This document shows, one piece after another, positions 1-8,487 of a stretch of DNA of 64,000 nt (positions are counted from its first letter, which is position 1; each line of letters opens with the position of its first letter). Location of the stretch: positions 186,001-250,000 of the forward strand of contig NZ_JAFFSU010000007.1 in the NCBI RefSeq assembly GCF_017948455.1. The letters are read 5' to 3'. A model generated the notes under the pieces. The model was not told the DNA's origin, made no database searches, and saw only the letters and a list, made by a program, of their open reading frames with translations. The stretch is from Streptomyces sp. GESEQ-4. Lineage in GTDB: Bacteria > Actinomycetota > Actinomycetes > Streptomycetales > Streptomycetaceae. Position numbers and translations under genes: made by a program.

Positions 1-693
1 ACCGTGGACGGCACGGCCGGTCACGGCTCGATGACGAACAACGACAACGCCATCACCGAGCTGTGCGAGGCCGTCGGGCGGCTCGGGCGCCACACCTGGC
101 CGGTACGGGTCACGAAGACCGTACGGTCCTTCCTCGACGAGCTGTCCGACGCGCTCGGCACCGAGCTCGACCCCGAGGACATGGACGAGACGCTGGCCAA
201 GCTCGGCGGCATCGCCAAGATGGTCGGCGCGACGCTGCGGAACTCGGCGGCGCCCACCATGCTCGGCGCCGGCTACAAGGTCAACGTCATCCCCGGCCAG
301 GCGACCGCGCACGTCGACGGACGCTTCCTGCCCGGATACGAGGAGGAGTTCCTCGCCGACCTCGACCGGATCCTCGGCCCGCGGGTGAAGCGGGAGGACG
401 TGCACGGCGACAAGGCGCTGGAGACGGACTTCGACGGCAAGCTCGTCGACGCCATGCAGAGCGCCCTCGGCGCCGAAGACCCGATCGCCCGGGCCGTCCC
501 CTACATGCTCTCCGGCGGCACCGACGCCAAGTCCTTCGACGACCTCGGCATCCGCTGCTTCGGCTTCGCGCCGCTGAAGCTGCCGCCGGAGCTGGACTTC
601 GCGGGCATGTTCCACGGCGTCGATGAGCGGGTGCCGGTGGAGGGGCTGAAGTTCGGGGTGCGGGTGCTCGACCGCTTCATCGACGCGTCATGA
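1..693 (+). CDS. M20-family metallopeptidase, C-terminal part (partial)
   Basis: The gene enters from the left edge, so its start and N-terminal metal-binding half are missing. What remains, about 230 residues, is the dimerisation domain followed by the C-terminal part of the catalytic domain of an M20/M25/M40 zinc hydrolase (dipeptidase, deacylase or carboxypeptidase class). Seen directly: the GTAGHGSM segment at the start of the lid domain, SGGTDAKSF near residue 168, and a late MFHGVDERVP segment whose His fits the last metal ligand of the family. The frame is open from base 1; the GTG at base 4 is internal and not a credible start. Substrate cannot be told from this fragment. Confidence 0.85.
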   Translation, partial: TVDGTAGHGSMTNNDNAITELCEAVGRLGRHTWPVRVTKTVRSFLDELSDALGTELDPEDMDETLAKLGGIAKMVGATLRNSAAPTMLGAGYKVNVIPGQATAHVDGRFLPGYEEEFLADLDRILGPRVKREDVHGDKALETDFDGKLVDAMQSALGAEDPIARAVPYMLSGGTDAKSFDDLGIRCFGFAPLKLPPELDFAGMFHGVDERVPVEGLKFGVRVLDRFIDAS

Positions 694-838
694 CGGGTTG
701 ACGCCGTTATTCGCCCGCCCGTACGGAGATCGCCCAGGAAGGGTGAATGCGACCATAAGCTCGTAGCCCTATTAGTTCCTCCTCGTTACTGCTGATGTGA
801 TCCGCGACTTTGGATCGCATTGCCAACAAGGAGGAATA
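694..838 (+). promoter_or_regulatory. chpH upstream region with ribosome binding site
   Basis: These 145 bases separate the peptidase stop from chpH. A perfect AAGGAGGA ribosome binding site lies at 828-835, four bases before ATG 839, and fixes the chpH start. A short GATCC/GGATC inverted repeat lies at about 800-816. Chaplin genes are generally under BldN control, but I could not place a convincing BldN-type promoter by eye. Confidence 0.5.
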
Positions 839-1072
839 ATGATCAAGAAGGTCGTCGCCGCTGCTGCCGCCACTGGTGGTCTGGTTCTCGCGGGTGCGGG
901 CCTTGCCGTTGCCGACTCGGGTGCTCAGGGTGCCGCCGTGCACTCTCCCGGCATCCTTTCGGGCAACGTCGTTCAGGCCCCGGTTCACGTCCCGGTGAAC
1001 GTCTGCGGCAACACGGTCTCCGTGATCGGGCTGCTGAACCCCGCCTTCGGCAACACCTGCGTCAACAAGTGA
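839..1072 (+). CDS. chpH: Chaplin H, short hydrophobic surface protein
   Basis: A 77-residue short chaplin. Residues 1-26 are a Sec signal peptide (MIKK start, hydrophobic core, AVAD cleavage region). The rest is one chaplin domain with the HSPGILSGN segment, the QAPVHVPVNVCGN core and two cysteines near residues 56 and 74 that form the family disulphide. Chaplins are secreted and assemble into amyloid-like fibrils that lower surface tension and coat aerial hyphae. There is no sortase signal, so this short form is released and probably anchored through long chaplins such as the next gene. Length and sequence match ChpH. ATG 839 is chosen over an upstream ATG at 797 because of the AAGGAGGA site. 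Confidence 0.95.
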   Translation: MIKKVVAAAAATGGLVLAGAGLAVADSGAQGAAVHSPGILSGNVVQAPVHVPVNVCGNTVSVIGLLNPAFGNTCVNK

Positions 1073-1100
1073 CGCTGCCTCTCTGAGGTTCTCGTCCACA

Positions 1101-1146
1101 CCGCCGGTCCCGGAGCGCGCATACCAGGCGCTCCGGGGCCGTCCGG
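1101..1146 (+). terminator. Hairpin between chpH and chpC
   Basis: The arms CCCGGAGCGC and GCGCTCCGGGG flank a short loop about 30-70 bases after the chpH stop. There is no T-tract. It probably ends or attenuates the chpH transcript and may explain separate chpH and chpC levels. Confidence 0.5.
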
Positions 1147-1189
1147 TCTTTCCGCGTCGGTAACGCAGGGACAAGGCAGGTAAGCAGCA

Positions 1190-1990
1190 ATGAGACAGGT
1201 CACCCGCAAAGGCCTGATGACCGTGGCGGCCGCGACCGGCGTGATCGCCGCCGCCGGCGGCCACGCACACGCCGACTCGGGCGCGAACGGCTCGAGTTCG
1301 CACTCGCCCGGCGTGCTGTCGGGCAACACGGTGCAGGCGCCGGTGGACGTGCCGGTGAACGTCTGCGGCAACACGGTCAACGTCGTCGGGCTCCTCAACC
1401 CGGCGATGGGCAACAAGTGCGTCAACCAGGGCGGGAACAGCGGTCACGGCGGCTCCGGCGGCGGGTCGCAGGCCGACGGCCACGCCAAGGACTCCCCGGG
1501 CATCGGCTCGGGCAACCACGTCCAGGCGCCGGTCCACGTCCCGGTGAACGTCTGCGGCAACAGCGTCGACATCATCGGCGTCGGCAACGGCACCAAGGGC
1601 AACGACTGCGCGAACAACGGCGGTTCCGGCGGTGGGCAGCCGAGCACACCTCCCGGCGGGGGTGGCCACGAGACGCCGCCGCCCGGGAATCCGGACGAGC
1701 CGGGCAACCCCGAGCAGCCCGGCGACCCCGGACAGCCGGGCGATCCCGGGCAGCCCGGCAACCCCGTGGAGCCCGGTACACCGCCGAGCGTGGACGACGA
1801 GACACCGGACGGCGGCAACGGCTCCGCGCGGGGCAACCAGCCCGGCGCCCAGTCGATCCCCCAGCCGCAGGGCAGCGCCCAGCTCGCTCACACCGGCGGT
1901 GACCTTCCCCTCGGCCTCGTCCTGCCGGTCGGCGCGGGAGCACTGCTGGCGGGCACGGTCCTCTACCGCAGGGCACGCGCCTCGGCGTAG
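1190..1990 (+). CDS. chpC: Long chaplin C with two chaplin domains and sortase signal
   Basis: A 266-residue long chaplin. It has a signal peptide (about 1-29), chaplin domain 1 (about 30-80) and chaplin domain 2 (about 100-143), each with the VNVCGN motif and a paired cysteine. A low-complexity Pro/Gly/Asp linker follows (about 150-225), with tandem PGNPEQPGD-like units at 169-197. The C terminus has the sorting signal LAHTG at 232-236, a hydrophobic segment and a basic tail (YRRARA). This is the architecture of ChpA/B/C, which class E sortases (LAXTG specificity) attach to peptidoglycan to anchor short chaplins. Its first domain closely resembles the adjacent ChpH. The position directly after chpH supports ChpC over ChpA or ChpB. 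Confidence 0.93.
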   Translation: MRQVTRKGLMTVAAATGVIAAAGGHAHADSGANGSSSHSPGVLSGNTVQAPVDVPVNVCGNTVNVVGLLNPAMGNKCVNQGGNSGHGGSGGGSQADGHAKDSPGIGSGNHVQAPVHVPVNVCGNSVDIIGVGNGTKGNDCANNGGSGGGQPSTPPGGGGHETPPPGNPDEPGNPEQPGDPGQPGDPGQPGNPVEPGTPPSVDDETPDGGNGSARGNQPGAQSIPQPQGSAQLAHTGGDLPLGLVLPVGAGALLAGTVLYRRARASA

Positions 1991-2005
1991 CGGCACCGCA
2001 CAGAA

Positions 2006-2046
2006 ACGGAGCGGGCCCCGCCGTGGCGGGGCCCGCTCCGTTTTTC
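2006..2046 (+). terminator. Strong terminator after chpC
   Basis: A near-perfect GC-rich hairpin (arms GGAGCGGGCCCCGCC and GGCGGGGCCCGCTCC, 2-base loop) is followed directly by a run of T. This is a textbook intrinsic terminator. It could also serve the opposite-strand gene ending at 2058. Confidence 0.9.
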
Positions 2047-2057
2047 TCTGCCTCAGT

Positions 2058-2246
2058 TCACCACGTGGCGCGCACCTGGCGGATGATCCGTCGGCGCAAC
2101 CGCACCCTGCGGCTTCCGTCCCGCAGCAGACTCAGGCGGTCCAACTCCCAGTGTCCGTACTCGGCATGGTCCGTCAGCAGGCGTGTGGCGTCCTTGCGAG
2201 ATACCCCGCGCGGCACGTACACGTCGACAAATTCGTATTCCGGCAT
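2058..2246 (-). CDS. DUF5703 family small protein
   Basis: A 62-residue basic protein of the actinobacterial DUF5703 family, start MPEYEFVDVYVPRGVSR. The N-terminal half is acidic/aromatic and the C-terminal half is very Arg-rich (RRVRLRRRIIRQVRATW). No signal peptide, membrane segment or cysteine is present. Function is unknown. It is convergent with chpC and divergent from the acidic protein at 2294, from which it is separated by only 47 bases, so the two promoters must overlap or abut. Confidence 0.75.
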   Translation of the reverse strand: MPEYEFVDVYVPRGVSRKDATRLLTDHAEYGHWELDRLSLLRDGSRRVRLRRRIIRQVRATW

Positions 2247-2280
2247 CGCATCTATTGTGCGGGCAGAGCCCCTGTACGGA

Positions 2281-2286
2281 TAGCGT
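2281..2286 (+). promoter_or_regulatory. Candidate -10 box for a leaderless transcript
   Basis: TAGCGT fits the TAnnnT -10 pattern and ends 7 bases before ATG 2294. No ribosome binding site is visible, so transcription probably starts at or next to the A of the start codon. Confidence 0.45.
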
Positions 2287-2293
2287 CTGCTCT

Positions 2294-2992
2294 ATGTCTG
2301 ATGCTGAGCAGCCCACCGCTGCCGAGGTACGCGCCGCCGCCGAGGCGGTCAAGACCGCGCTCGACCGCCACCTGGCCGCGGTCGAACGCCGGTCGGGGGA
2401 GGACGACCCGACCGTCTACGAGGCGTTCAACCAGCTCGCCGCGGCCGCCGAGGCGTACGACGAACTGCTCTACGACCGCTACGACGAGGTCACCCCCTTC
2501 GAGATCCCCGGTACCGAAGACGCGCTGCCGCCGTACGCGGGGCCCGAGGAGCCGAACGCGCTGAGCGTGCTGATCCGCCGCGACTACGCGGTGGTGGAAC
2601 CGCAGCGGCTGCTGGCGCAGGCCCAGCGGGTCGAGGCGGCGGACGACGAGGGCAGGGACGGCCCGGGGGCATCCGGCACCGTGCACGGGGCGCTGGGCCT
2701 TCTGTTCGGCGAGTTCGAACCGGACGAGATCGCCTCACGGCACAAGGAGTTCGGCCTGGAGGAGGGCGACTCCACGCTCTGGGTGACCGCGGCGGACGAC
2801 CCCGCCGAACCCGGCGAGTGGCTGGAGGCACCGTTCGAGGCGATCGACCCGCAGCAGGTGGTCTGCCGGTTCGACGTCAGTGCCGTCTTCGACGACGAGA
2901 TCGAGGACGACGTGGACGACGACCTCGAGGACGAACTCGAGCCTGACGTGGTGGAGGACGAGGACCTGGAGCGGCTGGACGCGGACCGCTGA
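2294..2992 (+). CDS. Conserved acidic protein of unknown function
   Basis: A 232-residue soluble protein starting MSDAEQPTAAEV. The first half is Ala/Glu-rich and predicted helical. The middle contains GALGLLFGEFEPDEIASRHKE and LWVTAADDPAEPGEW segments typical of a conserved Streptomyces hypothetical family. The last 40 residues are extremely acidic (long Asp/Glu run, near 60 percent). No catalytic motif, cysteine pair or membrane segment is seen. The start is supported by a -10-like TAGCGT 7 bases upstream rather than by a ribosome binding site. I do not recognise a function. Confidence 0.75.
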   Translation: MSDAEQPTAAEVRAAAEAVKTALDRHLAAVERRSGEDDPTVYEAFNQLAAAAEAYDELLYDRYDEVTPFEIPGTEDALPPYAGPEEPNALSVLIRRDYAVVEPQRLLAQAQRVEAADDEGRDGPGASGTVHGALGLLFGEFEPDEIASRHKEFGLEEGDSTLWVTAADDPAEPGEWLEAPFEAIDPQQVVCRFDVSAVFDDEIEDDVDDDLEDELEPDVVEDEDLERLDADR

Positions 2993-3015
2993 CGGGCTGA
3001 ACACCGTCCGGTACG

Positions 3016-3059
3016 ACGGCGGTGGTCACGGAGGTCACGGCCTCCGCGGCCACCGCCGT
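3016..3059. terminator. Bidirectional hairpin terminator
   Basis: Imperfect 19-bp arms (ACGGCGGTGG and CCACCGCCGT at the ends) lie between two convergent genes (stop at 2992 on plus, stop at 3089 on minus). It is suited to ending transcription from both sides. Confidence 0.75.
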
Positions 3060-3088
3060 CGTCCGTGTCGCGCGTGCGCGTGCCCGCG

Positions 3089-5314
3089 TCAGCCCGCCGC
3101 CGGAATCTGCGGGGCCAGCAGAACGGGCAGGCGGGTCGTCCTGGGCTTGGGCGGGACCTCGGCCACCGCGCGCGGGAGCGCCTGCTCGACGCCGTGGACC
3201 ACCGACAGATGGCGCTCCGCCCGGCCGAAGGCGGTGTAGACCCAGGGCCGGCTGAGGGCCTGCGCGGCGTCGCCGGGCAGCACCACGACCACCGCGGGCC
3301 ACCGGGCACCCACCGCCTGGTGCGCGGTCAGCGCCCACCCGTGCCGCACGGACTGCTCCACCCGCTCCTTCGGTACGACGACCGGGGCGCCCGCACACGA
3401 CAGGTGCAGCCCGTCGGCGTCGGCCTTCACCACCTGGCCCGGCAGCGTACGGCCCGGCGCGGGGGAGTAGGCGATCCGGTCGCCGGGGTCGAAGCCGCCG
3501 AACCGGCCGGGGCCGGGGTTCAGCCGCTCCTTCAGTGCCGTGTTCAGCGCGCGCGTACCGGCGGCGCCGCCGTGGCCGGGCGTGATGACGACGGTCTGCT
3601 CGGCCGGCACGCCGATCGCCCGCGGCACCGAGTCCGCGACGAGCTGCACGGTCCGGTGCACGGCCTCGCCCGCGTCCCGCACCGGCACGATCACCAGCTC
3701 CTTGCCGGGGGAGTCCACCTGGTTCAGCTCGCCGATGCCGATCCCGGAGACCAGCTCGCCCAGCGGACCGGGGTCGGGCTGCCGGGAGGCGATCTGCGGG
3801 CAGACCCGCGCCGCCAGCAGATCCGCGAACACCCGCCCCGGACCCGCCGACCACAGCACCCCGGGATCCCCGGCCAGCAGCAGCCGCGCCCCGTCCGGCA
3901 GCGACTCCGAGAGCAGCGCCGCCGTCTCCACGTCCAGCTGCGGAGCGTCCAGCACCACGAGGAGGTCGAGGTCCAGAGCGCCGTCCGTGTCCCGGCCGGG
4001 GCCCTCGGCACCGGAGAGCAGGCCGGACACGGTGGTGACCCGGGAGCCGCCCGGCTCGCTCAGCAGCGCCGCGAACCGCGTGCAGCCCAGCGGGCTGTGG
4101 GTGGCGGCCCAGGCGCGGAGTCCGAGTTCGGAGGCCGCGCGCAGCAGCGCCGCCGGTTCGGTCAGGGACGCCTCGCCGCCCGTGTGCAGCACGAGACCGT
4201 GGGACGCGACCGCGCGGATCAACTCGCCCGCGGAGCCCGCCGCCGACGCGGCCCGCTCCCACGTGTCGGCCGAACCGTCCTGCTTGGGCACCGAGTTGAT
4301 CAGCCGGGCCAGTCCGTCGGCGAGGCTCTCCTCGGCGAGGGCGTACCGCTCCAGGCCGACCAGGACCCGGACCGGCCGCTCCTCGTCGTCCTCGTCGGCC
4401 GTGTCGCTGCCCTTGTCGTCCAACGCGTCCTGGAAGGCCAGGGCCTCGCCCTCGGCGAGGGTGTTCTGTACGGCGGTGTCCGCGTCCGGCACGCCCCGCT
4501 GGGTCAGTGCGGCGGTGAGCGCCGGCAGCTCCAGGGCGGTGTGTCCCGCCAGGGCGGCCTGCTCCAGGAGCCACACGGTGAGCGCACGGCCGCGCCGCTC
4601 GTCGTCCGGGCCTGACTCGGCGCCGAGCAGCGCCCGCGCGAACCCGTCCGCCTGCTCGGGGCGCACCCCGGTGACCCGCAGCAACTGCCAGGGGTCCGCC
4701 CGCAGCACGTCACCCGCGCCCTCGCCGAGGGCCGCGGCGACCTGCGGGGCGAGCGTCTCCGGGGCGCCGCCGTCGGCCAGCACACCGCGCACGGCGTCGA
4801 CGGCCTCGGCCGCGGGGGCCGTGGCCGTAACCGCTCCGTCCGCCTGGACCGCCTCGGTCTGCGGCCGGCGCACCGGCTCAGCGGCGGGGCGTCGAGGCGT
4901 CGGCTCCGGCTCGCTGAACACGGTGGCCGCGGGCTTCTCCCCGCTCTCCACGGCACGCACAGCCGCGAGCAGATCGGCAGCCGTTCCGCTGAGCTTCGCC
5001 CCAGCCGTAATAGGCGCCGCCTTCTCAGCCTTCCGACGCTCGATCCGCTCCCGCTCGATCCGCTGCGCGGCAAGCTCAGCCTCAGCCTCGGACAACTTGG
5101 CAGCGGTAGCGGCTTCATCGGCCTGACCTTGGTCCTCGCCCGCGTCGGCTGCGCCCAGGCCGCCGTCCGCGTCGGCCCCGGTCTTGTCCGCGCCGCCCCT
5201 CGCCGACCCGTCCTCCGTCGTCCCCGTCTCCCGGGTGGTGCCCTCCCGCGCGGCGTCCGGGGTCCCCGGGTCGGCGTGCGCGGCTTCATCCGTGGGCTCG
5301 GGGTCCGTGCTCAC
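3089..5314 (-). CDS. RecD2-like helicase-fold protein with degenerate Walker A
   Basis: A 741-residue protein. Residues 1-65 are acidic and disordered, about 70-98 form a charged coiled coil, about 165-230 resemble the helix-hairpin-helix region of RecD2, and about 370-715 follow the superfamily 1B helicase core. Motif order matches RecD2: a motif I position HTGGEASLTEP (377-387), a Walker B-like LLVVLDAPQLD (451-461), motif III LLLAGDPGVLWSAGPGR (478-494), motif IV VVITPGHGGAAGTRALN (575-591), and late motifs ALTAHQAVGARWPAVVVV (661-678) and VYTAFGRAERHLSVV. The expected GPGTGKT Walker A is absent and the Walker B acid is altered, so ATP-driven unwinding is doubtful. It may be a structural or regulatory derivative. 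Its GTG start overlaps the upstream reductase stop by 4 bases, so the two are co-translated. Confidence 0.8.
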   Translation of the reverse strand: MSTDPEPTDEAAHADPGTPDAAREGTTRETGTTEDGSARGGADKTGADADGGLGAADAGEDQGQADEAATAAKLSEAEAELAAQRIERERIERRKAEKAAPITAGAKLSGTAADLLAAVRAVESGEKPAATVFSEPEPTPRRPAAEPVRRPQTEAVQADGAVTATAPAAEAVDAVRGVLADGGAPETLAPQVAAALGEGAGDVLRADPWQLLRVTGVRPEQADGFARALLGAESGPDDERRGRALTVWLLEQAALAGHTALELPALTAALTQRGVPDADTAVQNTLAEGEALAFQDALDDKGSDTADEDDEERPVRVLVGLERYALAEESLADGLARLINSVPKQDGSADTWERAASAAGSAGELIRAVASHGLVLHTGGEASLTEPAALLRAASELGLRAWAATHSPLGCTRFAALLSEPGGSRVTTVSGLLSGAEGPGRDTDGALDLDLLVVLDAPQLDVETAALLSESLPDGARLLLAGDPGVLWSAGPGRVFADLLAARVCPQIASRQPDPGPLGELVSGIGIGELNQVDSPGKELVIVPVRDAGEAVHRTVQLVADSVPRAIGVPAEQTVVITPGHGGAAGTRALNTALKERLNPGPGRFGGFDPGDRIAYSPAPGRTLPGQVVKADADGLHLSCAGAPVVVPKERVEQSVRHGWALTAHQAVGARWPAVVVVLPGDAAQALSRPWVYTAFGRAERHLSVVHGVEQALPRAVAEVPPKPRTTRLPVLLAPQIPAAG

Positions 5315-6294
5315 AGCATGCTCCAGTCGTGATCGGGATAGCGGTGCACGGGCGCTGACACATCGTCGAGCGCCCGGCAGATCTCGTCAGGAAGACTAAG
5401 GGCCTCCACTGACAATGCCGCCGTGAGCTGCTGCGCGTTGCGCGCGCCGACGATGGGCGCGGACACCCCGGGCCGGTCGCGGACCCAGGCGAGGGCCACC
5501 TGGAGCGGGGTCACCGCGAGCCCGTCCGCCGCCGTAGCCACCGCGTCCACGATCCGGCTCGCGGTGTCGTCGAGGTACGGCGCGACGAACGGCGCCAGAT
5601 GCTCGGACGCGCCCCGCGAGTCGGCCGGCGTCGCGTTGCGGTACTTGCCGGTCAGGACCCCGCGGCCGAGCGGCGAGGAGGGCAGCAGGCCGATGCCGAG
5701 GTCGAGGGCGGCGGGCAGCACCTCGCGTTCGACGCCGCGCTGGAGCAGCGAGTACTCCAGCTGCGTCCCCGCCAGCCGGGTCCGTACCCCCGGCGCCGTC
5801 AGCTGCCACGTGGCCGCCTTGGCGAGCTGCCAGCCGCAGAAGTTGGAGACGGCCGCATAGCGAGCCCGGCCGCTGCTGACCGCCATGTCGAGGGCCTGCA
5901 GGGTCTCTTCGAGCGGGGTGAACGGGTCGTAGGCGTGGATGTGCCACAGGTCGACGTACTCCGTGCCGAGCCGGGCCAGCGAGGCGTCCAGCGCGGCGAG
6001 CAGATGGCCGCGTGAGCCGTCGACGCGGACGTCCGGGTCGGGCACGCTGCCCGCCTTCGTGGAGATGACCAGATCCCGGCGCGGGACCAGGCCTTCTATG
6101 AGTCGTCCGAGCAGATACTCGGCCTCCCCGTCGCCGTACACGTCGGCCGTGTCGATGAGCGTCCCGCCCGCTTCCCAGAACGTCTTCAAGAGGTCCGCGG
6201 CGTCGTGCTCGTCGGTGTCCCTGCCCCAGGTGAGGGTGCCGAGCCCGATGCGGGACACGCGCAGGCCGGTGCGGCCGAGATGCCTCTGCTCCAT
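5311..6294 (-). CDS. Aldo/keto reductase family oxidoreductase
   Basis: A 327-residue NAD(P)H-dependent aldo/keto reductase with a TIM-barrel fold. The start reads MEQRHLGRTGLRVSRIGLG. The catalytic tetrad is visible as Asp and Tyr in DTADVYGDGEAE, Lys in VISTKAG and His in LWHIHAYDP. The cofactor-binding region is near LLPSSPLGRGVLTGKY and PIVGARNAQQL. It resembles the YajO/YghZ-type reductases; the physiological carbonyl substrate is unknown. ATG 6294 is preferred over longer frames because the aldo/keto reductase fold begins there and a TAATCT -10-like hexamer lies 8 bases upstream, suggesting a leaderless transcript. Confidence 0.88.
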   Translation of the reverse strand: MEQRHLGRTGLRVSRIGLGTLTWGRDTDEHDAADLLKTFWEAGGTLIDTADVYGDGEAEYLLGRLIEGLVPRRDLVISTKAGSVPDPDVRVDGSRGHLLAALDASLARLGTEYVDLWHIHAYDPFTPLEETLQALDMAVSSGRARYAAVSNFCGWQLAKAATWQLTAPGVRTRLAGTQLEYSLLQRGVEREVLPAALDLGIGLLPSSPLGRGVLTGKYRNATPADSRGASEHLAPFVAPYLDDTASRIVDAVATAADGLAVTPLQVALAWVRDRPGVSAPIVGARNAQQLTAALSVEALSLPDEICRALDDVSAPVHRYPDHDWSML

Positions 6295-6413
6295 GGACGC
6301 CGAGATTACTGGCCACGACCTGTCATGTGGGGGCCTGTGGATGACCAGTTTCCCCACCCCCGCGCTATGGTCTCCGGACAAGGGACGTTACTGATCGGTA
6401 AGGGGAATCCGCC

Positions 6414-7469
6414 ATGCAGCTCGGGATCAACCTCGGCTACTGGGGCGCCGGAATGGACGCGGACAATCTCGCGGTCGCGAAGGAGGCCGACCGGCTCGGG
6501 TACGCCGTCTGCTGGGCCGCCGAGGCGTACGGCTCGGACGCGGCCACCGTGCTGACCTGGGTCGCCGCCCAGACCGAGCGCATCGACGTGGGCTCGGCCA
6601 TCTTCCAGATCCCGGCCCGGCAGCCGGCGATGACCGCCATGACCGCCGCCACGCTCGACTCGCTCTCCGGCGGCCGCTTCCGGCTCGGCCTCGGCGTCTC
6701 CGGGCCGCAGGTCTCCGAGGGCTGGTACGGCGTCAAGTTCGACAAGCCGCTCTCCCGGACCCGCGAGTACGTGGAGATCGTACGGAAGGCGATGACGCGG
6801 GAGCGGCTGTCGTACGACGGCGAGCACTGGACGCTGCCGCTGCCCGGCGGTCCGGGCAAGCCGATCAAGCTGACCGTGCACCCGGAGCGCGAGCACATCC
6901 CGCTGTACATCGCCGCGATCGGCCCCAAGAACCTGGAGCAGACCGGTGAGATCGCCGACGGGGCGCTGCTCATCTTCCCGTCCGCCGACCACCTCGAGGA
7001 CACCGCGATCAACCATCTGCGGGCCGGGCGTGAGAAGGCCGGGAAGACCATGGACGGGTTCGATGTCTGCCCGACGCTGCCGCTCGCGGTCGGTGCCGAC
7101 AAGGACGTGACCGCGCTGGCCGACGCCTTCCGCCCGTACACCGCGCTGTACGTCGGCGGCATGGGCAGCGCCAAGCAGAACTTCTACAACCAGCTCGCCC
7201 GGCGCATGGGCTACGAGCAGGCCGCCGCCGAGATCCAGGAGAAGTACCTCTCCGGTGACAAGCAGGGGGCGGCGGCCGCCGTACCGCACGAGCTGATCGA
7301 CCGGACCACGCTGCTCGGCTCCGTCGATCGCATCGCTGACCGGATGAAGGCCTACGCCGCCGCCGGCGTCACCACCCTGTCCCTCAACCCGGCGGGCTTC
7401 ACGCTGGACGAGCGGCTCGCCTCGCTGCGGGCCGGCACCGAGGCCCTGGAACGGGCCGGGCTGGCGTAA
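6414..7469 (+). CDS. LLM-class F420-dependent oxidoreductase
   Basis: A 351-residue luciferase-like monooxygenase-fold protein that likely uses coenzyme F420 rather than FMN. The N terminus (MQLGINLGYWGAG) and internal segments QTERIDVGSAIFQIPARQP, LDSLSGGRFRLGLGVSGPQ and GWYGVKFDKPLSRTREYVE match the F420 LLM group (MER/Fgd-related), common in actinomycetes. A ribosome binding site (AAGGGGAA) lies about 6 bases before ATG 6414. It is divergent from the aldo/keto reductase with about 120 bases between. The substrate cannot be inferred. Confidence 0.88.
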   Translation: MQLGINLGYWGAGMDADNLAVAKEADRLGYAVCWAAEAYGSDAATVLTWVAAQTERIDVGSAIFQIPARQPAMTAMTAATLDSLSGGRFRLGLGVSGPQVSEGWYGVKFDKPLSRTREYVEIVRKAMTRERLSYDGEHWTLPLPGGPGKPIKLTVHPEREHIPLYIAAIGPKNLEQTGEIADGALLIFPSADHLEDTAINHLRAGREKAGKTMDGFDVCPTLPLAVGADKDVTALADAFRPYTALYVGGMGSAKQNFYNQLARRMGYEQAAAEIQEKYLSGDKQGAAAAVPHELIDRTTLLGSVDRIADRMKAYAAAGVTTLSLNPAGFTLDERLASLRAGTEALERAGLA

Positions 7470-7494
7470 GGGGCGTAACACGGAGGGAAGTTCT

Positions 7495-7537
7495 ACGGCC
7501 GTGGTGGGGGCTCGGGGGTCTTCCCCGCCACGGCCGT
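7495..7537 (+). terminator. Hairpin after the LLM oxidoreductase
   Basis: Perfect 10-bp arms ACGGCCGTGG and CCACGGCCGT are separated by 23 bases, starting 25 bases after the stop codon. The remainder up to 7689 holds no gene; an AGAGAGG Shine-Dalgarno-like stretch lies near 7675-7681. Confidence 0.7.
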
Positions 7538-7689
7538 CACGCAGCACAACGCGCCGGAGCGCGCTCGGTTACGCCCACGGCTGAGCCCGGGGTCATCCTT
7601 TTGGCGGAGTTGTCCGACACAGCTGTTGCAGCGTCCCTCGCACCGCATTTGACTCGTTCTTTGCGGAATCCTGCAGAGAGGTGCGCACG

Positions 7690-8478
7690 ATGCTTTCGGC
7701 CAAGAGTCTGTTCCAGGAGATCCTCGACAACGACGAGTCCTTCCGCCTGTTCTGCTCCATCGCCGCCAGCGGGGAGTCGCAGGGCGGGTGGGAGAACGCC
7801 CGTATCGCCGCGCTCGTTCCGGACAGCGAGCGCGCACTCGCCCCCAAGATCACCCGGCACGGCGCGGACGAGGACAAGCACGGGCGGATCTTCAACGCCC
7901 TGATGAAGAAGCGCGGCCTCGATCCCGTCCCCGTACCGCCCGAGACCGACTACACCATGCTCCTCGAGCAGAACGGCATCGGCCTCGCGCACGACAAGCT
8001 CAAGCGCGACGAGCCGCTCACCGTCCAGGACATCGTCACCTACCTCTCGCACAGCCGGGTCACCGAGCAGCGCGCCTCCGAGGAGATGGAGCTGCTGCGC
8101 AAGCACTTCGCCGACCACCCCGACCTCGGCCGGGCGGTGAAGATGATCTCCAACGACGAGGACAACCACCTCGCCTACTGCCACGAGGAACTGCTCCGCT
8201 TCGCCCGCGCCGGGCACGGCCGGGCCATCCAGCGGACGCTGCGGGAGTGCGCGCTCGCCGAGATCCGGATCTACCGGGACGTCAGCCTCGCCGTCATGTC
8301 CCACATGGGCCGCATTCTCGGCTGGCCGAAGCCGAAGGCCGCGCTGCTCGCCGCGGGCATCCACGCGATCTACGCCTACGAGCGGATCGCGGGCTGGCGC
8401 CGCATGGTCAGCCTGAAGATGCCGGAACGCCGCGACGCCCTCGGCGGCCCCGCCACCTCGGCCCCCGAGTTCGCCTGA
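7690..8478 (+). CDS. Ferritin-like domain protein
   Basis: A 262-residue helical protein of the ferritin-like diiron superfamily. Candidate metal ligands are the Glu/His sets in DEDKHGRIF, SRVTEQRASEEME and SNDEDNHLAYCHEELL, giving the two E-x-x-H-type signatures expected on a four-helix bundle. It lacks a signal peptide. ATG 7690 (MLSAKSLFQEIL) is chosen over GTG 7681 because the purine-rich GAGAGG at 7676-7681 then lies 8 bases upstream. The family includes ferritin-like proteins of unknown substrate in Streptomyces; iron oxidation or a radical oxidase role is possible but not shown. Confidence 0.82.
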   Translation: MLSAKSLFQEILDNDESFRLFCSIAASGESQGGWENARIAALVPDSERALAPKITRHGADEDKHGRIFNALMKKRGLDPVPVPPETDYTMLLEQNGIGLAHDKLKRDEPLTVQDIVTYLSHSRVTEQRASEEMELLRKHFADHPDLGRAVKMISNDEDNHLAYCHEELLRFARAGHGRAIQRTLRECALAEIRIYRDVSLAVMSHMGRILGWPKPKAALLAAGIHAIYAYERIAGWRRMVSLKMPERRDALGGPATSAPEFA

Positions 8479-8487
8479 GAACAGCGC

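Noticed and set aside
707..1996. Long minus-strand frame over chpH and chpC
   Set aside because: Antisense to two well-supported chaplins; composition is typical of a shadow frame.
7681..7689. GTG at 7681 as start of the ferritin-like gene
   Set aside because: It would place the purine-rich GAGAGG inside the start; ATG 7690 has proper spacing from it.
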